41,468 nt of DNA from DTKY01 sp037440765 (GTDB lineage: Bacteria; Acidobacteriota; Terriglobia; Bryobacterales; Bryobacteraceae), in the NCBI GenBank assembly GCA_037440765.1, contig JBBITL010000039.1, positions 1 through 41,468 of the forward strand, in the 5' to 3' direction. Below are positions 25,988 through 34,135 of the stretch, one piece after another (the first letter of the stretch is position 1; every line of letters begins with the position of its first letter). The notes under the pieces are model-generated. The model was given only the letters and a program-made list of their open reading frames with translations, had not been told where the DNA came from and did no database searches. The translations under genes were made by a program, and so were the position numbers.

Positions 25988-28030
25988 CTATCCCACTGCC
26001 GCCACTTCCGCCGGCTCCTCCAGCAGCGCCAGCACTTCGGATTTGACCTGCGCGTCCTCGAAGCCGTACTGCTGGATCGCGTTCGACGGGCAGGCGGCCG
26101 CGCACGTGCCGCAGCCCGTGCAGACCGCGCTGTTGACGCTGGCCACGCGTTTTGCCTCGTCGCGCGTGATCGCCGAGAACGGGCACACCGTCAGACACAC
26201 CTGGCAGCCGCTGCACACTTCCTCTTGCACGTAGGCGACGAACGGGTCAAGCTCGATCTCGCCCGCCTTGATGAGCGCGGATGCCTTGGCGGCGGCCGCC
26301 GCGGCTGCGGCCGTTGACTCGCTGATATCCATCGGTCCCTGCACCGTGCCCGCCAGGAAAAGCCCCGCCGAGGCCATCTCCACGGGGCGCAGCTTGGGAT
26401 GGACCTCCATCAGGAAGTGGTCGGCGCCCACCGAACAGCGGTACAGGTCCACCAGTTTGCTCATGTCGCGCGCCACCAGCCCGGTGGCCAGCACCAGCAG
26501 GTCCAGCGGCACCTCGATCTCCTCGCCGTGCGTCAGCCGGTCAAACGTCCGGACCACCAGCGGGGCCTCCCCACGCGGGTCCCGCTCCACACGCGGCGGC
26601 CGCAGCGGGTCGAAGCGAATGAAGGTCACTCCCTGCTGGCTCACCTGGTCGTAGTAGCCCTCGTGCCGCCGCCCGTAGGTGCGGATGTCCTCGTGGAAGT
26701 CGTACACGAGCATCCGGGGGTAGCGTTCCTTCAGCTCGGCGGCCGTGTGCATGGTCGTCGTGCAGCAGACCCGGCTGCAATAGTCGTTCACCCTGCCGTC
26801 CCGCATCGGGCGATGGACCCCCTTGCGTTGCAGGCTGCCGACGCAGTGTATAAAACCTACGCGGCTGGCCGGCCGCCCGTCGATGGCGACCTTGCCCCCG
26901 GTGGGGCCGGACGGATCCAGCAGCCGGTTCAACTGGTGCAGGGTGATGACTTCCGGGAACCGGCCGAAGCCGTACTCGCCGTGACGCAACGGATATGTGT
27001 TCAGGCCCACCGCCAGCACGATGGCGCCGCTGCGCACCTCCACCTGCCGCGGCTGCTCCTCAAGGTCGATCCCTTTGCCGTTGCCCACCTCCAGGCAGGC
27101 TCCGCACTTGGTGCAGGAGCGCCAGTCGATGGCAGGCTCGGCGGGGTAGCATCCCTGGTAAGGCAGATAAATGGCCTTGCGCCTCGACAAGCCGAGATTG
27201 AACTGATCCAGGCACTCCTCGGGGCAGGCGTCGATGGCCGCCTGAGGATCTGCGCAATCGGCCGTCACTCCCCGCGGCGTGATTCGTATCGTGGTGCGGA
27301 AATCGCCGATGAAGCCCGTCGCCTGATCCAGTTGGGCGTTGGTGTAGACCGTCACCTTGGGGTCCGAAGTAACCTCGCGGATCAGCGGCCCGATCACGTC
27401 GCGCGCCTTCTGGCCGGTGGGGTAGATGTGATGCAATTGCGCCATCCGGCCCCCCAGAAACGGCGTGGATTCGATCAGCGTCACCTCGATACCGCGCGCA
27501 GCCAGGTCGCGAGCCGTCGTCATGCCCGCCACGCCCCCGCCGACCACCAGCACCGAAGGGTGGATCGGGATGCGCCGCTTCTCCAGCGGCGCCAGATGCG
27601 CGGACCTCGCCGCCGCCGCGCGGACCAGCCTTGAGGCCTTCTGCGTCGCCAGTTCCTTATCCGGGATCACCCATGACACCTGTTCGCGGATGTTGCAGTG
27701 CTCGAACAGGTATTGGTTCAGGCCCGCGCGCCCTACCGTTCGCCGGAACGTCTTCTCATGCAGGCTCGGCGAGCAGGCCGCCATGATCACCCGGTTAAGG
27801 CCGTGGTCCCGGATCTTCTGCTCGATGATCCCCTGACCCGAATCCGAGCACCAGAACATGTGCGTCGCCGAGCAGACCACGCCGGGCTGCGCCGCCGCTT
27901 CCCGCGCCACCCGCTCCACGTCCACGACGTCGGATATGTTGCCCCCGCAGTTGCAAATGAAAACGCCTATGCGAGGCAGGCCGCCGCCATTGTCGCCGGC
28001 CGCGCCTCCGGCACTCCCCTCGTGACTCAT
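25988..28030 (-). CDS. hdrA: Heterodisulfide-reductase subunit A (HdrA / QmoB N-part)
   Basis: 680 aa, near full-length HdrA. The N-terminal domain (to ~150) has FICNCGGN. The thioredoxin-reductase-like FAD domain has GGGVAG at 164-169 and CSRVCCTTT at 418-426. An inserted Cys group CTKCGAC is at 306-312. Two C-terminal [4Fe-4S] motifs are C606-x2-C609-x2-C612-x3-C616 and C637-x2-C640-x2-C643-x3-C647. HdrA is the flavin site for electron bifurcation in methanogens. It is the first gene of the operon and lies about 60 nt downstream of a TATAAT promoter, with a hairpin in the leader. Bifurcation here is inference; the downstream acceptor HdrB is absent. Confidence 0.93.
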   Translation of the reverse strand: MSHEGSAGGAAGDNGGGLPRIGVFICNCGGNISDVVDVERVAREAAAQPGVVCSATHMFWCSDSGQGIIEQKIRDHGLNRVIMAACSPSLHEKTFRRTVGRAGLNQYLFEHCNIREQVSWVIPDKELATQKASRLVRAAAARSAHLAPLEKRRIPIHPSVLVVGGGVAGMTTARDLAARGIEVTLIESTPFLGGRMAQLHHIYPTGQKARDVIGPLIREVTSDPKVTVYTNAQLDQATGFIGDFRTTIRITPRGVTADCADPQAAIDACPEECLDQFNLGLSRRKAIYLPYQGCYPAEPAIDWRSCTKCGACLEVGNGKGIDLEEQPRQVEVRSGAIVLAVGLNTYPLRHGEYGFGRFPEVITLHQLNRLLDPSGPTGGKVAIDGRPASRVGFIHCVGSLQRKGVHRPMRDGRVNDYCSRVCCTTTMHTAAELKERYPRMLVYDFHEDIRTYGRRHEGYYDQVSQQGVTFIRFDPLRPPRVERDPRGEAPLVVRTFDRLTHGEEIEVPLDLLVLATGLVARDMSKLVDLYRCSVGADHFLMEVHPKLRPVEMASAGLFLAGTVQGPMDISESTAAAAAAAAKASALIKAGEIELDPFVAYVQEEVCSGCQVCLTVCPFSAITRDEAKRVASVNSAVCTGCGTCAAACPSNAIQQYGFEDAQVKSEVLALLEEPAEVAAVG

Positions 28031-28044
28031 ACGCCCTCGTTCCT

Positions 28045-28063
28045 GCCGGTGCGCTGCACCGGC
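28045..28063. repeat. Perfect hairpin in the hdrA 5' leader
   Basis: GCCGGTGC-GCT-GCACCGGC, an 8-bp stem with a 3-nt loop, lies 15 nt upstream of the hdrA start and inside the predicted leader. It could affect translation or mRNA stability, or be a member of a dispersed palindromic repeat. Confidence 0.5.
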
Positions 28064-28098
28064 CCTACGCCCTGATAAGCCGCCAGCTACAAAACCTC

Positions 28099-28127
28099 AT
28101 TATATCCAGTACCTGCAGGTCCGAAAA
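28099..28127 (-). promoter_or_regulatory. Promoter of the hydrogenase/Qmo operon with palindromic spacer
   Basis: On the minus strand a perfect TATAAT (28104-28099) has TTTTCG (28127-28122) 17 nt upstream as a poor -35. The spacer contains the perfect 10-bp palindrome ACCTGCAGGT (28111-28120). A consensus -10 with a poor -35 and a dyad in the spacer is typical of an activator- or MerR-type-regulated promoter. Confidence 0.55.
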
Positions 28128-28334
28128 TATATTGCGGAGCAGCTCGCACCCCCGGGGCATCGGCAGCGGAGCGCTGGAAATCTCGGCGTGCACTGATTGG
28201 ATTACGCCACGCAGCGGTCCCGGCCTTGATGGCCGCGTCGCTACCACAGGCTTCGCGCGACGAGCTACCATAGCGGGAAGGTGGCCACGGCGGTCCTGCG
28301 ATCTCCGCCCACTTGCAACAATTTAGGAGAGTTG

Positions 28335-29684
28335 ATGAGCACTAAAGCATACGTGGATCAGGTCTTTGAGACAGTGAAGAAGCGGAACGCCGGCGAGCCG
28401 GAGTTCCTCCAGGCCGTGACCGAGGTTCTCCGGTCGATCACGGCGGCCTTGGACAGGCACCCCGAGTACGTCGAATCGCGGCTGCTGGAGCGCGTTGTGG
28501 AACCGGAGCGGGTCGTCATGTTTCGCGTCCCCTGGCAGGACGACCAGGGCAAGGCGCAGGTGAACCGCGGGTTCCGTGTTCAGTTCTCCAGCGCCATCGG
28601 CCCGTACAAGGGCGGGATTCGCTTCCACCCGACGGTTAACCTCGGGATCCTGAAGTTCCTGGCTTTCGAGCAGGTATTCAAGAACTCGCTCACGACGCTT
28701 CCCATGGGCGGCGGCAAGGGCGGAAGCGACTTCGATCCCAAGGGGAAGTCCGACGGCGAGGTCATGCGCTTCTGCCAGAGCTTCATGACGGAGTTGTTCC
28801 GGCACATCAGCTCGGACACCGACGTGCCCGCCGGTGACATAGGCGTGGGAGGACGGGAAGTGGGGTACATGTTCGGCCAGTACAAGCGCATCAGCAACGA
28901 GTTCACCGGCGTGCTGACGGGCAAGGGCCTGGCCTGGGGCGGCTCGCTCATCCGGCCCGAAGCCACCGGCTACGGCTGCGTCTACTTCTGCCAGGAGATG
29001 CTCAAGACACGGGGCGAGGACTTCAAGGGCAAGACGTGCCTGGTCTCCGGCTCCGGCAACGTGGCTCAGTACACCGTCGAGAAGCTCAACGAACTCGGCG
29101 CCAAGGCCATCACGCTGTCCGATTCCGACGGAACCATCTACGACAGGGACGGAATCGACGCCGAGAAACTGGCCTGGGTCATGGACCTGAAGAACAACCG
29201 GCGCGGGCGGATCAGGGAATACGTCGCGCAGTATCCCGAGGCCGAGTATCTCCATGGCAGGTCGCCGTGGCACATCCCGGCGCAGTGCGCTTTCCCGAGC
29301 GCCACGCAGAACGAGATCAACGGCGAGGATGCCAAGGCGCTGCTCAATAACGGCTGCTACGTGGTCGGCGAGGGCGCCAACATGCCGACCACGCTGGACG
29401 GCGTGGAGCACTTCCGTGCCGCCGGGATCCTCTACGGCCCTGGCAAGGCAGCCAACGCCGGCGGCGTGGCTACCTCCGGACTGGAGATGGCTCAGAACTC
29501 GATGCGCCTTTCCTGGAGCCGGGAAGAGGTCGACGGCCGCCTGAAGGGCATCATGGCGTCCATTCACAAGGCGGCCTATGAGACCTCCAAGGAGTACGGA
29601 GCGGCCGGCGACTATGTGATTGGCGCCAACATCGCGGGCTTCGTGAAGGTAGCCGATGCCATGTTGGCACAGGGCCTGGTCTAG
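28335..29684 (+). CDS. gdhA: NADP-type glutamate dehydrogenase
   Basis: 449 aa from ATG 28335, with AGGAG five nt upstream; an earlier in-frame ATG at 28281 lacks a site. Typical hexameric GdhA: GPYKGGIRFHPTVN and LPMGGGKGGSDFDPKGKSD (substrate and catalytic Lys region), DVPAGDIGVGGREVGYMFGQ, and a Rossmann segment VSGSGNVAQYTVEKL for the cofactor. It interconverts 2-oxoglutarate plus ammonia and glutamate. Family sequence suggests NADP use and ammonia assimilation. A strong palindrome (29701-29724) follows the stop. Confidence 0.96.
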   Translation: MSTKAYVDQVFETVKKRNAGEPEFLQAVTEVLRSITAALDRHPEYVESRLLERVVEPERVVMFRVPWQDDQGKAQVNRGFRVQFSSAIGPYKGGIRFHPTVNLGILKFLAFEQVFKNSLTTLPMGGGKGGSDFDPKGKSDGEVMRFCQSFMTELFRHISSDTDVPAGDIGVGGREVGYMFGQYKRISNEFTGVLTGKGLAWGGSLIRPEATGYGCVYFCQEMLKTRGEDFKGKTCLVSGSGNVAQYTVEKLNELGAKAITLSDSDGTIYDRDGIDAEKLAWVMDLKNNRRGRIREYVAQYPEAEYLHGRSPWHIPAQCAFPSATQNEINGEDAKALLNNGCYVVGEGANMPTTLDGVEHFRAAGILYGPGKAANAGGVATSGLEMAQNSMRLSWSREEVDGRLKGIMASIHKAAYETSKEYGAAGDYVIGANIAGFVKVADAMLAQGLV

Positions 29685-29700
29685 CGGCATCCTGAAGGGG

Positions 29701-29724
29701 GGGACAGGCCGCCAGGCCTGTCCC
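29701..29724. repeat. 10-bp perfect inverted repeat between gdhA and the receiver/ATP-grasp gene
   Basis: GGGACAGGCC-GCCA-GGCCTGTCCC. There is no T-run, so it is at best a weak terminator. Its shape is that of a small palindromic intergenic repeat. Confidence 0.6.
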
Positions 29725-29741
29725 GCCGGCAGGAGGCTCCT

Positions 29742-32711
29742 GTGAAGCCGCCCGATCTCCGCGACCAGCTCCGCTACGCCTACGACCCCCAGTTTCGGGG
29801 GTTCCACAACCTGATGGCGTGGCGCGTGCGCACCATCCTGATGGTATCGAACCCTTACGAGTCCTTCAGCATTTCACGCGACTACTCGCTGACCCAGGAC
29901 ATCTACGGCACTTCACAGCTGCTGCATCTGCAAAACGTCCCTCAGATTGCAACCGCCCTGTCGGGCGCCGAAGGGCTCGACATTGTGGCCAGGGAGCATT
30001 TCGACCTGGTCCTTGTCTCCAGCAACCTGCCCGACATGGATACCGCGGACTTCGCCCGGCAGGTGAAGGCCTCCCAGCCCGGGCTCCCCGTGGTCATGGT
30101 CGTTTTCGACGGCTCCTGGTTCGACCAGACCTATCACGGCGTCGAGCCCGAGGGAATTGACCGCACCTTCGCCTGGCGCGGAAGCGCCGACGTGCTGCTT
30201 TCGATCATGAAACTGGTCGAGGACAGCCAGAACGTCGACCGCGACCTGGCGCAGGCGTCCATAGGCACGATTCTCGTCATCGAGGATGCGGTCGGGCACT
30301 ACTCGCTGGTCCTGCCGCACCTGTATTCGATGCTCATGCAGCGCACGTTCATGCTGGTGCCGGAGGGCATCAACGAGAGCGACCGCCAGGTGCGGACCCG
30401 CGTCCGGCCCAAGGTGCTGCTGGCGCGCACATTCGGCGAGGCCAGGACCCTCTTCGACAAGTACGCGGCATCGCTGCTGGGCATCATCTCCGACCTGCAT
30501 ACGTTTCACGACGAACGTGTGGACCCTGACGCCGGCCCGAAGTTCCTTCGCGAGATCGCGGCCCGCGAGCCGGGCATCCCCATCCTGGTCCACTCGTCGT
30601 ATCCGGACGCCGGAGCGGTGGCCCGCTCGGTGGGCGCGCGCTGCCTGAACAAGCGCGGCCTGGACCTGCGTCTCGGCATAGAGCGGTTTGTCCTCGAGGA
30701 CATCGGTTTCGGCGACTTCGAATTCCGCATGCCTGACGGGACCAGGGTCGGGCGCGTGGCCAACCTCTGGGAGATGGAGAAGGCCCTGCCATCCATCCCG
30801 GAAGCGTCATTCCTGTTCCACGTCCAGCGCAACGATTTCTCGCACTGGTTTCGCGCCCGAGGCGAGATCACGCTCGCCGCGGTCCTGCGGCCGCTGACGG
30901 TCGAGGATTTCCCCTCCGTCGATGCGCTCAAAGCTTACCTGACCGACGCCATCGCCATCGCCCGCCGGGAGAGATACCGCGGAGCCATCGCCGATTTCCG
31001 TCCGCCCGAGTTCGACCCCGACTACCCGTTTCTCGTGGTGGGGCGCGGCTCGCTGGGTGGCAAGGGCCGCGGCCTGGCCTTCATGTTCCGCCAGCTCAGC
31101 CGGTGGTTCAAGGACGATGGCCTCCACGGGGTGACCGTTCGCCTGCCCTACACGCTGATCATAGGCGCGGATGAGTCGGACTCCTTCCTGCGGGACCACG
31201 CCATCGGCGTGACTTCGCTCCACGGGCTCGCCGATGACGAGATCCTCCGGCGCTTCGCCGGCTGCGATCTGGCGCCCCGCCTGCGTGAGTGCCTGGAGCA
31301 CTACGCGAGCCGCGTGAGTTTCCCGCTGGCCGTCCGCTCCTCGGGGCTGCTCGAGGACTCGCATTCCCAGCCGCTGGCGGGTCTTTACGCGACCTACATG
31401 CTGCCCAACAACCACCCGGAGCTGGAGGTGAGGGTGAGCCAGCTCGCCACGGCCGTGAAGCTGGTATACGCCTCGGCCTACCTCGAGCGGCCCCGGCGCT
31501 ACCTGGAGGGGATCGGGCAGGACCTGGGCGAGGCCCGGATGGCGGTGATTATTCAGGAGGTCGTCGGCCGCCGGCACGGCCGCTATTTCTACCCGGTTAT
31601 CTCCGGCGTGGCCCAGTCGCACAATCACTATCCCGTCTTTCAGATGAAGCCGGAGGACGGCGTGGCGACCATAGCCCTGGGCCTCGGCAAACAGGTCGTC
31701 GAAGGCGGAGATGCGTTGCGTTTCTCGCCGCGGTACCCGCAGGTGCTGCCGCAGTTCCGCTCGCCGGCCGAGGTGATGAGGGTCTCCCAGCGGCAGTTCT
31801 TCGCCCTGGACCTGGAGCGCAGCCAGGCCGACCTGCTGGCCGGCACCGATGCTACGCTGGCGCGGCTGCCGCTCTCGCAGGCCGAGGCCGACGGCACCCT
31901 CGTGCTTGCAGGAAGCGTCGTGGCCGCCGACGAGGACCGGATTTACGACGGGCTGGGCCGGCAGGGCAGCCGCGTGGTGACCTTCGCCCGCGTCCTGAAG
32001 CACGACCTCTTTCCGTTGTGCCCCATCCTCCACGACCTGCTGGAGGCCTGCCGCCGGGACCTCGGGTTCGCGGTGGAGATTGAGTTCGCAGCCGATTTCG
32101 CCGCCGGGCAGCCCGGGAGGCCCGAGTTCTACCTTCTTCAAATGAGGCCGCTGGTGGCCATGCGTGAGCGCTGTGATATCGCCGCCGGATCCATCCCGCC
32201 GGACAAGCTGCTGTGCCGCTCCGGGCGCGCCCTGGGCAACGGGCGCATAGAGGGCTTGAAAGATATTGTCTACGTCGACCGGGCCCGCTTTGACCGCAGC
32301 CGGAGCGCTGAGGTCGCGCGAGTGGTCGCGGACATCAACGAGCGCCTGACCCGCGAGCAGCGCCGCTACGTGCTCATCGGGCCCGGGCGCTGGGGCTCCT
32401 TCGATTCCTGGATCGGGATCCCCGTGGCCTGGCACCAGATCTCCGGCGCCCGGGTGATCGTCGAGGTCCCGGCCATGGACCTGCCGATTGAGCCTTCGCA
32501 GGGCACCCACTTCTTCCACAACCTGACTTCGGCCGGCATCGGCTACTTCTCGCTCAGCGGGTCGGATGAGGAGGAGTTGCTCCGGTGGGAGTTGCTCGAG
32601 TCGCTTCCGGGCGAGGAGGCCGCCCCCGCCGTCCGGCACGTGCGCCTGACCCGTCCGCTCACCGTGCGCATCGACGGCCAGACCCAGCAAGGGGTCATCT
32701 CGCTCCCGTGA
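29742..32711 (+). CDS. Tandem receiver-like domains fused to PEP-synthase-type ATP-grasp domain
   Basis: 989 aa, GTG start with AGGAGG five nt upstream. Residues ~30-165 form a receiver-like domain in which the usual phospho-Asp position is S93 (VSSNLPDMD). Residues ~175-320 form a second receiver with the acidic pair E181-D182, acceptor D251, S285 and K304, so it looks able to accept phosphate. From ~425 on there is a PPDK/PEP-synthase nucleotide-binding domain: GRGSLGGKGRGLAFM (434-448), VRSSGLLEDS (531-540) and GLYATYML. The swivelling His domain and the PEP-binding barrel of true PEP synthases are absent; the C-terminus instead has LIGPGRWGSFDSWIGIP. A PEP synthase label would be wrong. 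A phosphotransfer or signalling role tied to carbon/nitrogen metabolism is possible. Confidence 0.85.
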   Translation: MKPPDLRDQLRYAYDPQFRGFHNLMAWRVRTILMVSNPYESFSISRDYSLTQDIYGTSQLLHLQNVPQIATALSGAEGLDIVAREHFDLVLVSSNLPDMDTADFARQVKASQPGLPVVMVVFDGSWFDQTYHGVEPEGIDRTFAWRGSADVLLSIMKLVEDSQNVDRDLAQASIGTILVIEDAVGHYSLVLPHLYSMLMQRTFMLVPEGINESDRQVRTRVRPKVLLARTFGEARTLFDKYAASLLGIISDLHTFHDERVDPDAGPKFLREIAAREPGIPILVHSSYPDAGAVARSVGARCLNKRGLDLRLGIERFVLEDIGFGDFEFRMPDGTRVGRVANLWEMEKALPSIPEASFLFHVQRNDFSHWFRARGEITLAAVLRPLTVEDFPSVDALKAYLTDAIAIARRERYRGAIADFRPPEFDPDYPFLVVGRGSLGGKGRGLAFMFRQLSRWFKDDGLHGVTVRLPYTLIIGADESDSFLRDHAIGVTSLHGLADDEILRRFAGCDLAPRLRECLEHYASRVSFPLAVRSSGLLEDSHSQPLAGLYATYMLPNNHPELEVRVSQLATAVKLVYASAYLERPRRYLEGIGQDLGEARMAVIIQEVVGRRHGRYFYPVISGVAQSHNHYPVFQMKPEDGVATIALGLGKQVVEGGDALRFSPRYPQVLPQFRSPAEVMRVSQRQFFALDLERSQADLLAGTDATLARLPLSQAEADGTLVLAGSVVAADEDRIYDGLGRQGSRVVTFARVLKHDLFPLCPILHDLLEACRRDLGFAVEIEFAADFAAGQPGRPEFYLLQMRPLVAMRERCDIAAGSIPPDKLLCRSGRALGNGRIEGLKDIVYVDRARFDRSRSAEVARVVADINERLTREQRRYVLIGPGRWGSFDSWIGIPVAWHQISGARVIVEVPAMDLPIEPSQGTHFFHNLTSAGIGYFSLSGSDEEELLRWELLESLPGEEAAPAVRHVRLTRPLTVRIDGQTQQGVISLP

Positions 32712-32785
32712 TCGGCGGCGGAGCGCCGTGGACACTCTTCGAACCCTGCCCGCCTGCCGGATAGAGACGGCCGGAGCCCTTTTCC

Positions 32786-32846
32786 ACACAGGTTCAGAGA
32801 CCGGAGAGCGGTTGAGGATTCCGGGAGGCTGAAGCTTAACCTGTGT
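32786..32846. promoter_or_regulatory. Widely spaced 9-bp inverted repeat upstream of galU
   Basis: ACACAGGTT (32786-32794) and its exact reverse complement AACCTGTGT (32838-32846) are 43 nt apart. The second copy ends about 20 nt before the galU -10, over the -35 zone. They could be paired half-sites of a regulator. Confidence 0.35.
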
Positions 32847-32866
32847 ACTGATTGCCGGCCGGCGAC

Positions 32867-32872
32867 TACAAT
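32867..32872 (+). promoter_or_regulatory. -10 box of galU, leaderless geometry
   Basis: TACAAT is followed by 7 nt and then the ATG at 32880. An alternative ATG at 32871 lies inside the -10 and could not be on this transcript. Confidence 0.5.
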
Positions 32873-32879
32873 GGACTCG

Positions 32880-33773
32880 ATGCCACCCAAGGTCCGAAAG
32901 GCAGTATTCCCGGCGGCGGGTCATGGAACCCGCTTCCTTCCCGCCACCAAGGCCCAGCCAAAGGAAATGCTGCCGCTGGTGGACAAACCCCTGATCCAGT
33001 ACGGCGTGGAAGAAGCCGTCAAGGCCGGCGTGCCGAACATCATCATCGTTACCGGGCGCGGCAAGACGGCCATCGAGGACCACTTCGACGTCAGCTTCGA
33101 ACTGGAGCGGTTGCTCGAGGTCCGCGAGAAGCGTGAGCTGCTGGCCGCGGTCCGCAGCATCTCCGAGATGATCAACGTCGCCTACGTGAGGCAGAAGGAG
33201 GCTTTGGGCCTGGGGCACGCCGTGCTCCGCGCCCGGGAACTGGTGGGCGAGGAGCCCTTCGCCGTGGTGCTGTCCGACGACGTCATAGACGCGGCGACGC
33301 CCTGCCTGCGGCAGCTTCTGGACGTCTACGAGGCCGAGGGGGCGTCGGTGCTCGCCCTCATGGAGGTTCCGCGGGAGGAGGTCGCCGCCTACGGCGTGGT
33401 GGAGGCGGAGGCGGTCAGGTTCAACGGCGTGGAAGACAGGCTGTTCCGCATCCGCAGCCTGACCGAGAAGCCCCGGCCGGAGGAGGCGCCCTCCAACCTC
33501 GCCATCATCGGCCGCTACGTGCTGACGCCGGATATCTTCACCTCCATTGAGGCGACCGGGCCGGGAAGCGGCGGGGAGATCCAGCTCACCGACGGCCTGC
33601 GGCGCCTGCTTGAGACCAGGCCCATCTACGGCTACCGGTTCGAAGGCAGGCGCTACGACGCCGGCGATAAGCTCGGCTTTCTCAAAGCGACGGTTGAGTT
33701 CGCCCTGCAACGCGGCGACCTGGGCGCCGGGTTCCGCGGCTACCTGGAGCGCCTGCTGGACGCCGGCAGATGA
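32880..33773 (+). CDS. galU: UTP-glucose-1-phosphate uridylyltransferase
   Basis: 297 aa from ATG 32880 (300 aa if ATG 32871 is used). Nucleotidyltransferase signature AVFPAAGHGTRFLPATKAQP with KEMLPLVDKPLIQYG; uridine/sugar site LGHAVLRAR and VVLSDDVID; then LTEKPRP and GEIQLTDGLR near the end. The enzyme makes UDP-glucose for envelope polysaccharides and galactose use. No Shine-Dalgarno precedes either ATG, in line with the leaderless promoter proposed. A strong promoter for tatA follows, so galU is probably transcribed alone or reads through into tatA. Confidence 0.95.
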   Translation: MPPKVRKAVFPAAGHGTRFLPATKAQPKEMLPLVDKPLIQYGVEEAVKAGVPNIIIVTGRGKTAIEDHFDVSFELERLLEVREKRELLAAVRSISEMINVAYVRQKEALGLGHAVLRARELVGEEPFAVVLSDDVIDAATPCLRQLLDVYEAEGASVLALMEVPREEVAAYGVVEAEAVRFNGVEDRLFRIRSLTEKPRPEEAPSNLAIIGRYVLTPDIFTSIEATGPGSGGEIQLTDGLRRLLETRPIYGYRFEGRRYDAGDKLGFLKATVEFALQRGDLGAGFRGYLERLLDAGR

Positions 33774-33804
33774 ACCCGCGTGGCGCCGCCCGCGGCGGGC
33801 TCGG

Positions 33805-33833
33805 TTGACGCGCCGGGCAGGGGTTCCTACAAT
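33805..33833 (+). promoter_or_regulatory. Sigma70-type promoter of tatA
   Basis: TTGACG (33805-33810), 17-nt spacer, TACAAT (33828-33833): the best -35/-10 pair on the plus strand here. The predicted leader to ATG 33861 is about 20 nt and contains AGGAGG. Confidence 0.8.
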
Positions 33834-33860
33834 GAAGGTGCAAGGTGCAAAGGAGGCCGC

Positions 33861-34028
33861 ATGAGATCCATCGGCATGCCTGAGCTTCTCATCATTCTGG
33901 CGATCGGCGTTCTCCTGTTCGGAGGACGTAAGATTCCGGAGCTGGCGAAAGGCCTGGGCGAAGGGATCCGCAACTTCAAACACGCCCTCAAGGGCGACGA
34001 AAAGACCGAAGAAAAGAAGCAGGCGTAG
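33861..34028 (+). CDS. tatA: Twin-arginine translocase subunit TatA/TatE
   Basis: 55 aa, AGGAGG four nt before ATG 33861. One transmembrane helix (PELLIILAIGVLLFGG) follows the short N-terminus, then the FGGRKIPELAKGLGEGIRNF amphipathic helix and a charged Lys/Glu tail, the TatA layout. It forms the pore-like assembly of the Tat pathway, which exports folded proteins. tatB and tatC are not in the window. It has its own promoter and a shared terminator downstream. Confidence 0.93.
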   Translation: MRSIGMPELLIILAIGVLLFGGRKIPELAKGLGEGIRNFKHALKGDEKTEEKKQA

Positions 34029-34083
34029 GCTTCCTGACGCTGCCCGCAAGCTGGGCAGTCGGCACTCCGGTTTCTAGAGACAC

Positions 34084-34113
34084 AAAAACCCCGCGGTTGC
34101 CCGCGGGGTTTTT
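34084..34113. terminator. Bidirectional intrinsic terminator between tatA and HU
   Basis: AAAAACCCCGCGG-TTGC-CCGCGGGGTTTTT, a 13-bp perfect stem with A and T tracts on the two sides. It serves both convergent genes. Confidence 0.97.
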
Positions 34114-34135
34114 CAATTTTCAGGGGTGCGCCAGG

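Larger units (their letters stand above)
28031..28334. promoter_or_regulatory. Divergent intergenic region hdrA operon / gdhA
   Basis: 304 bp without a gene. The hdrA side holds a hairpin and a promoter (annotated separately) in an AT-rich island around 28091-28135. The gdhA side (28140-28320) is GC-rich with no convincing -10/-35 pair; a weak TACCAT lies at 28266-28271. AGGAG at 28325-28329 is the gdhA ribosome site. Confidence 0.5.

Noticed and set aside
20115..28030. Interpretation of the Hdr/Qmo cluster as sulfate-reduction machinery
   Set aside because: No apr, sat or dsr gene is adjacent and a hydrogenase is embedded instead.
28323..29807. 494-codon minus-strand frame opposite gdhA
   Set aside because: gdhA on the plus strand is unmistakable, and the antisense product has no recognisable motif.
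29742..32711. Annotation as phosphoenolpyruvate synthase
   Set aside because: Only the nucleotide-binding domain is present; the phosphohistidine and PEP-binding domains could not be found.
30807..34049. A very long minus-strand open frame (1080 codons), antisense to the receiver/ATP-grasp gene, galU and tatA
   Set aside because: It crosses several well-supported genes, a terminator-flanked promoter region and intergenic DNA. Its product is low-complexity His/Gly/Arg-rich sequence without family resemblance. High GC content makes such shadow frames common.
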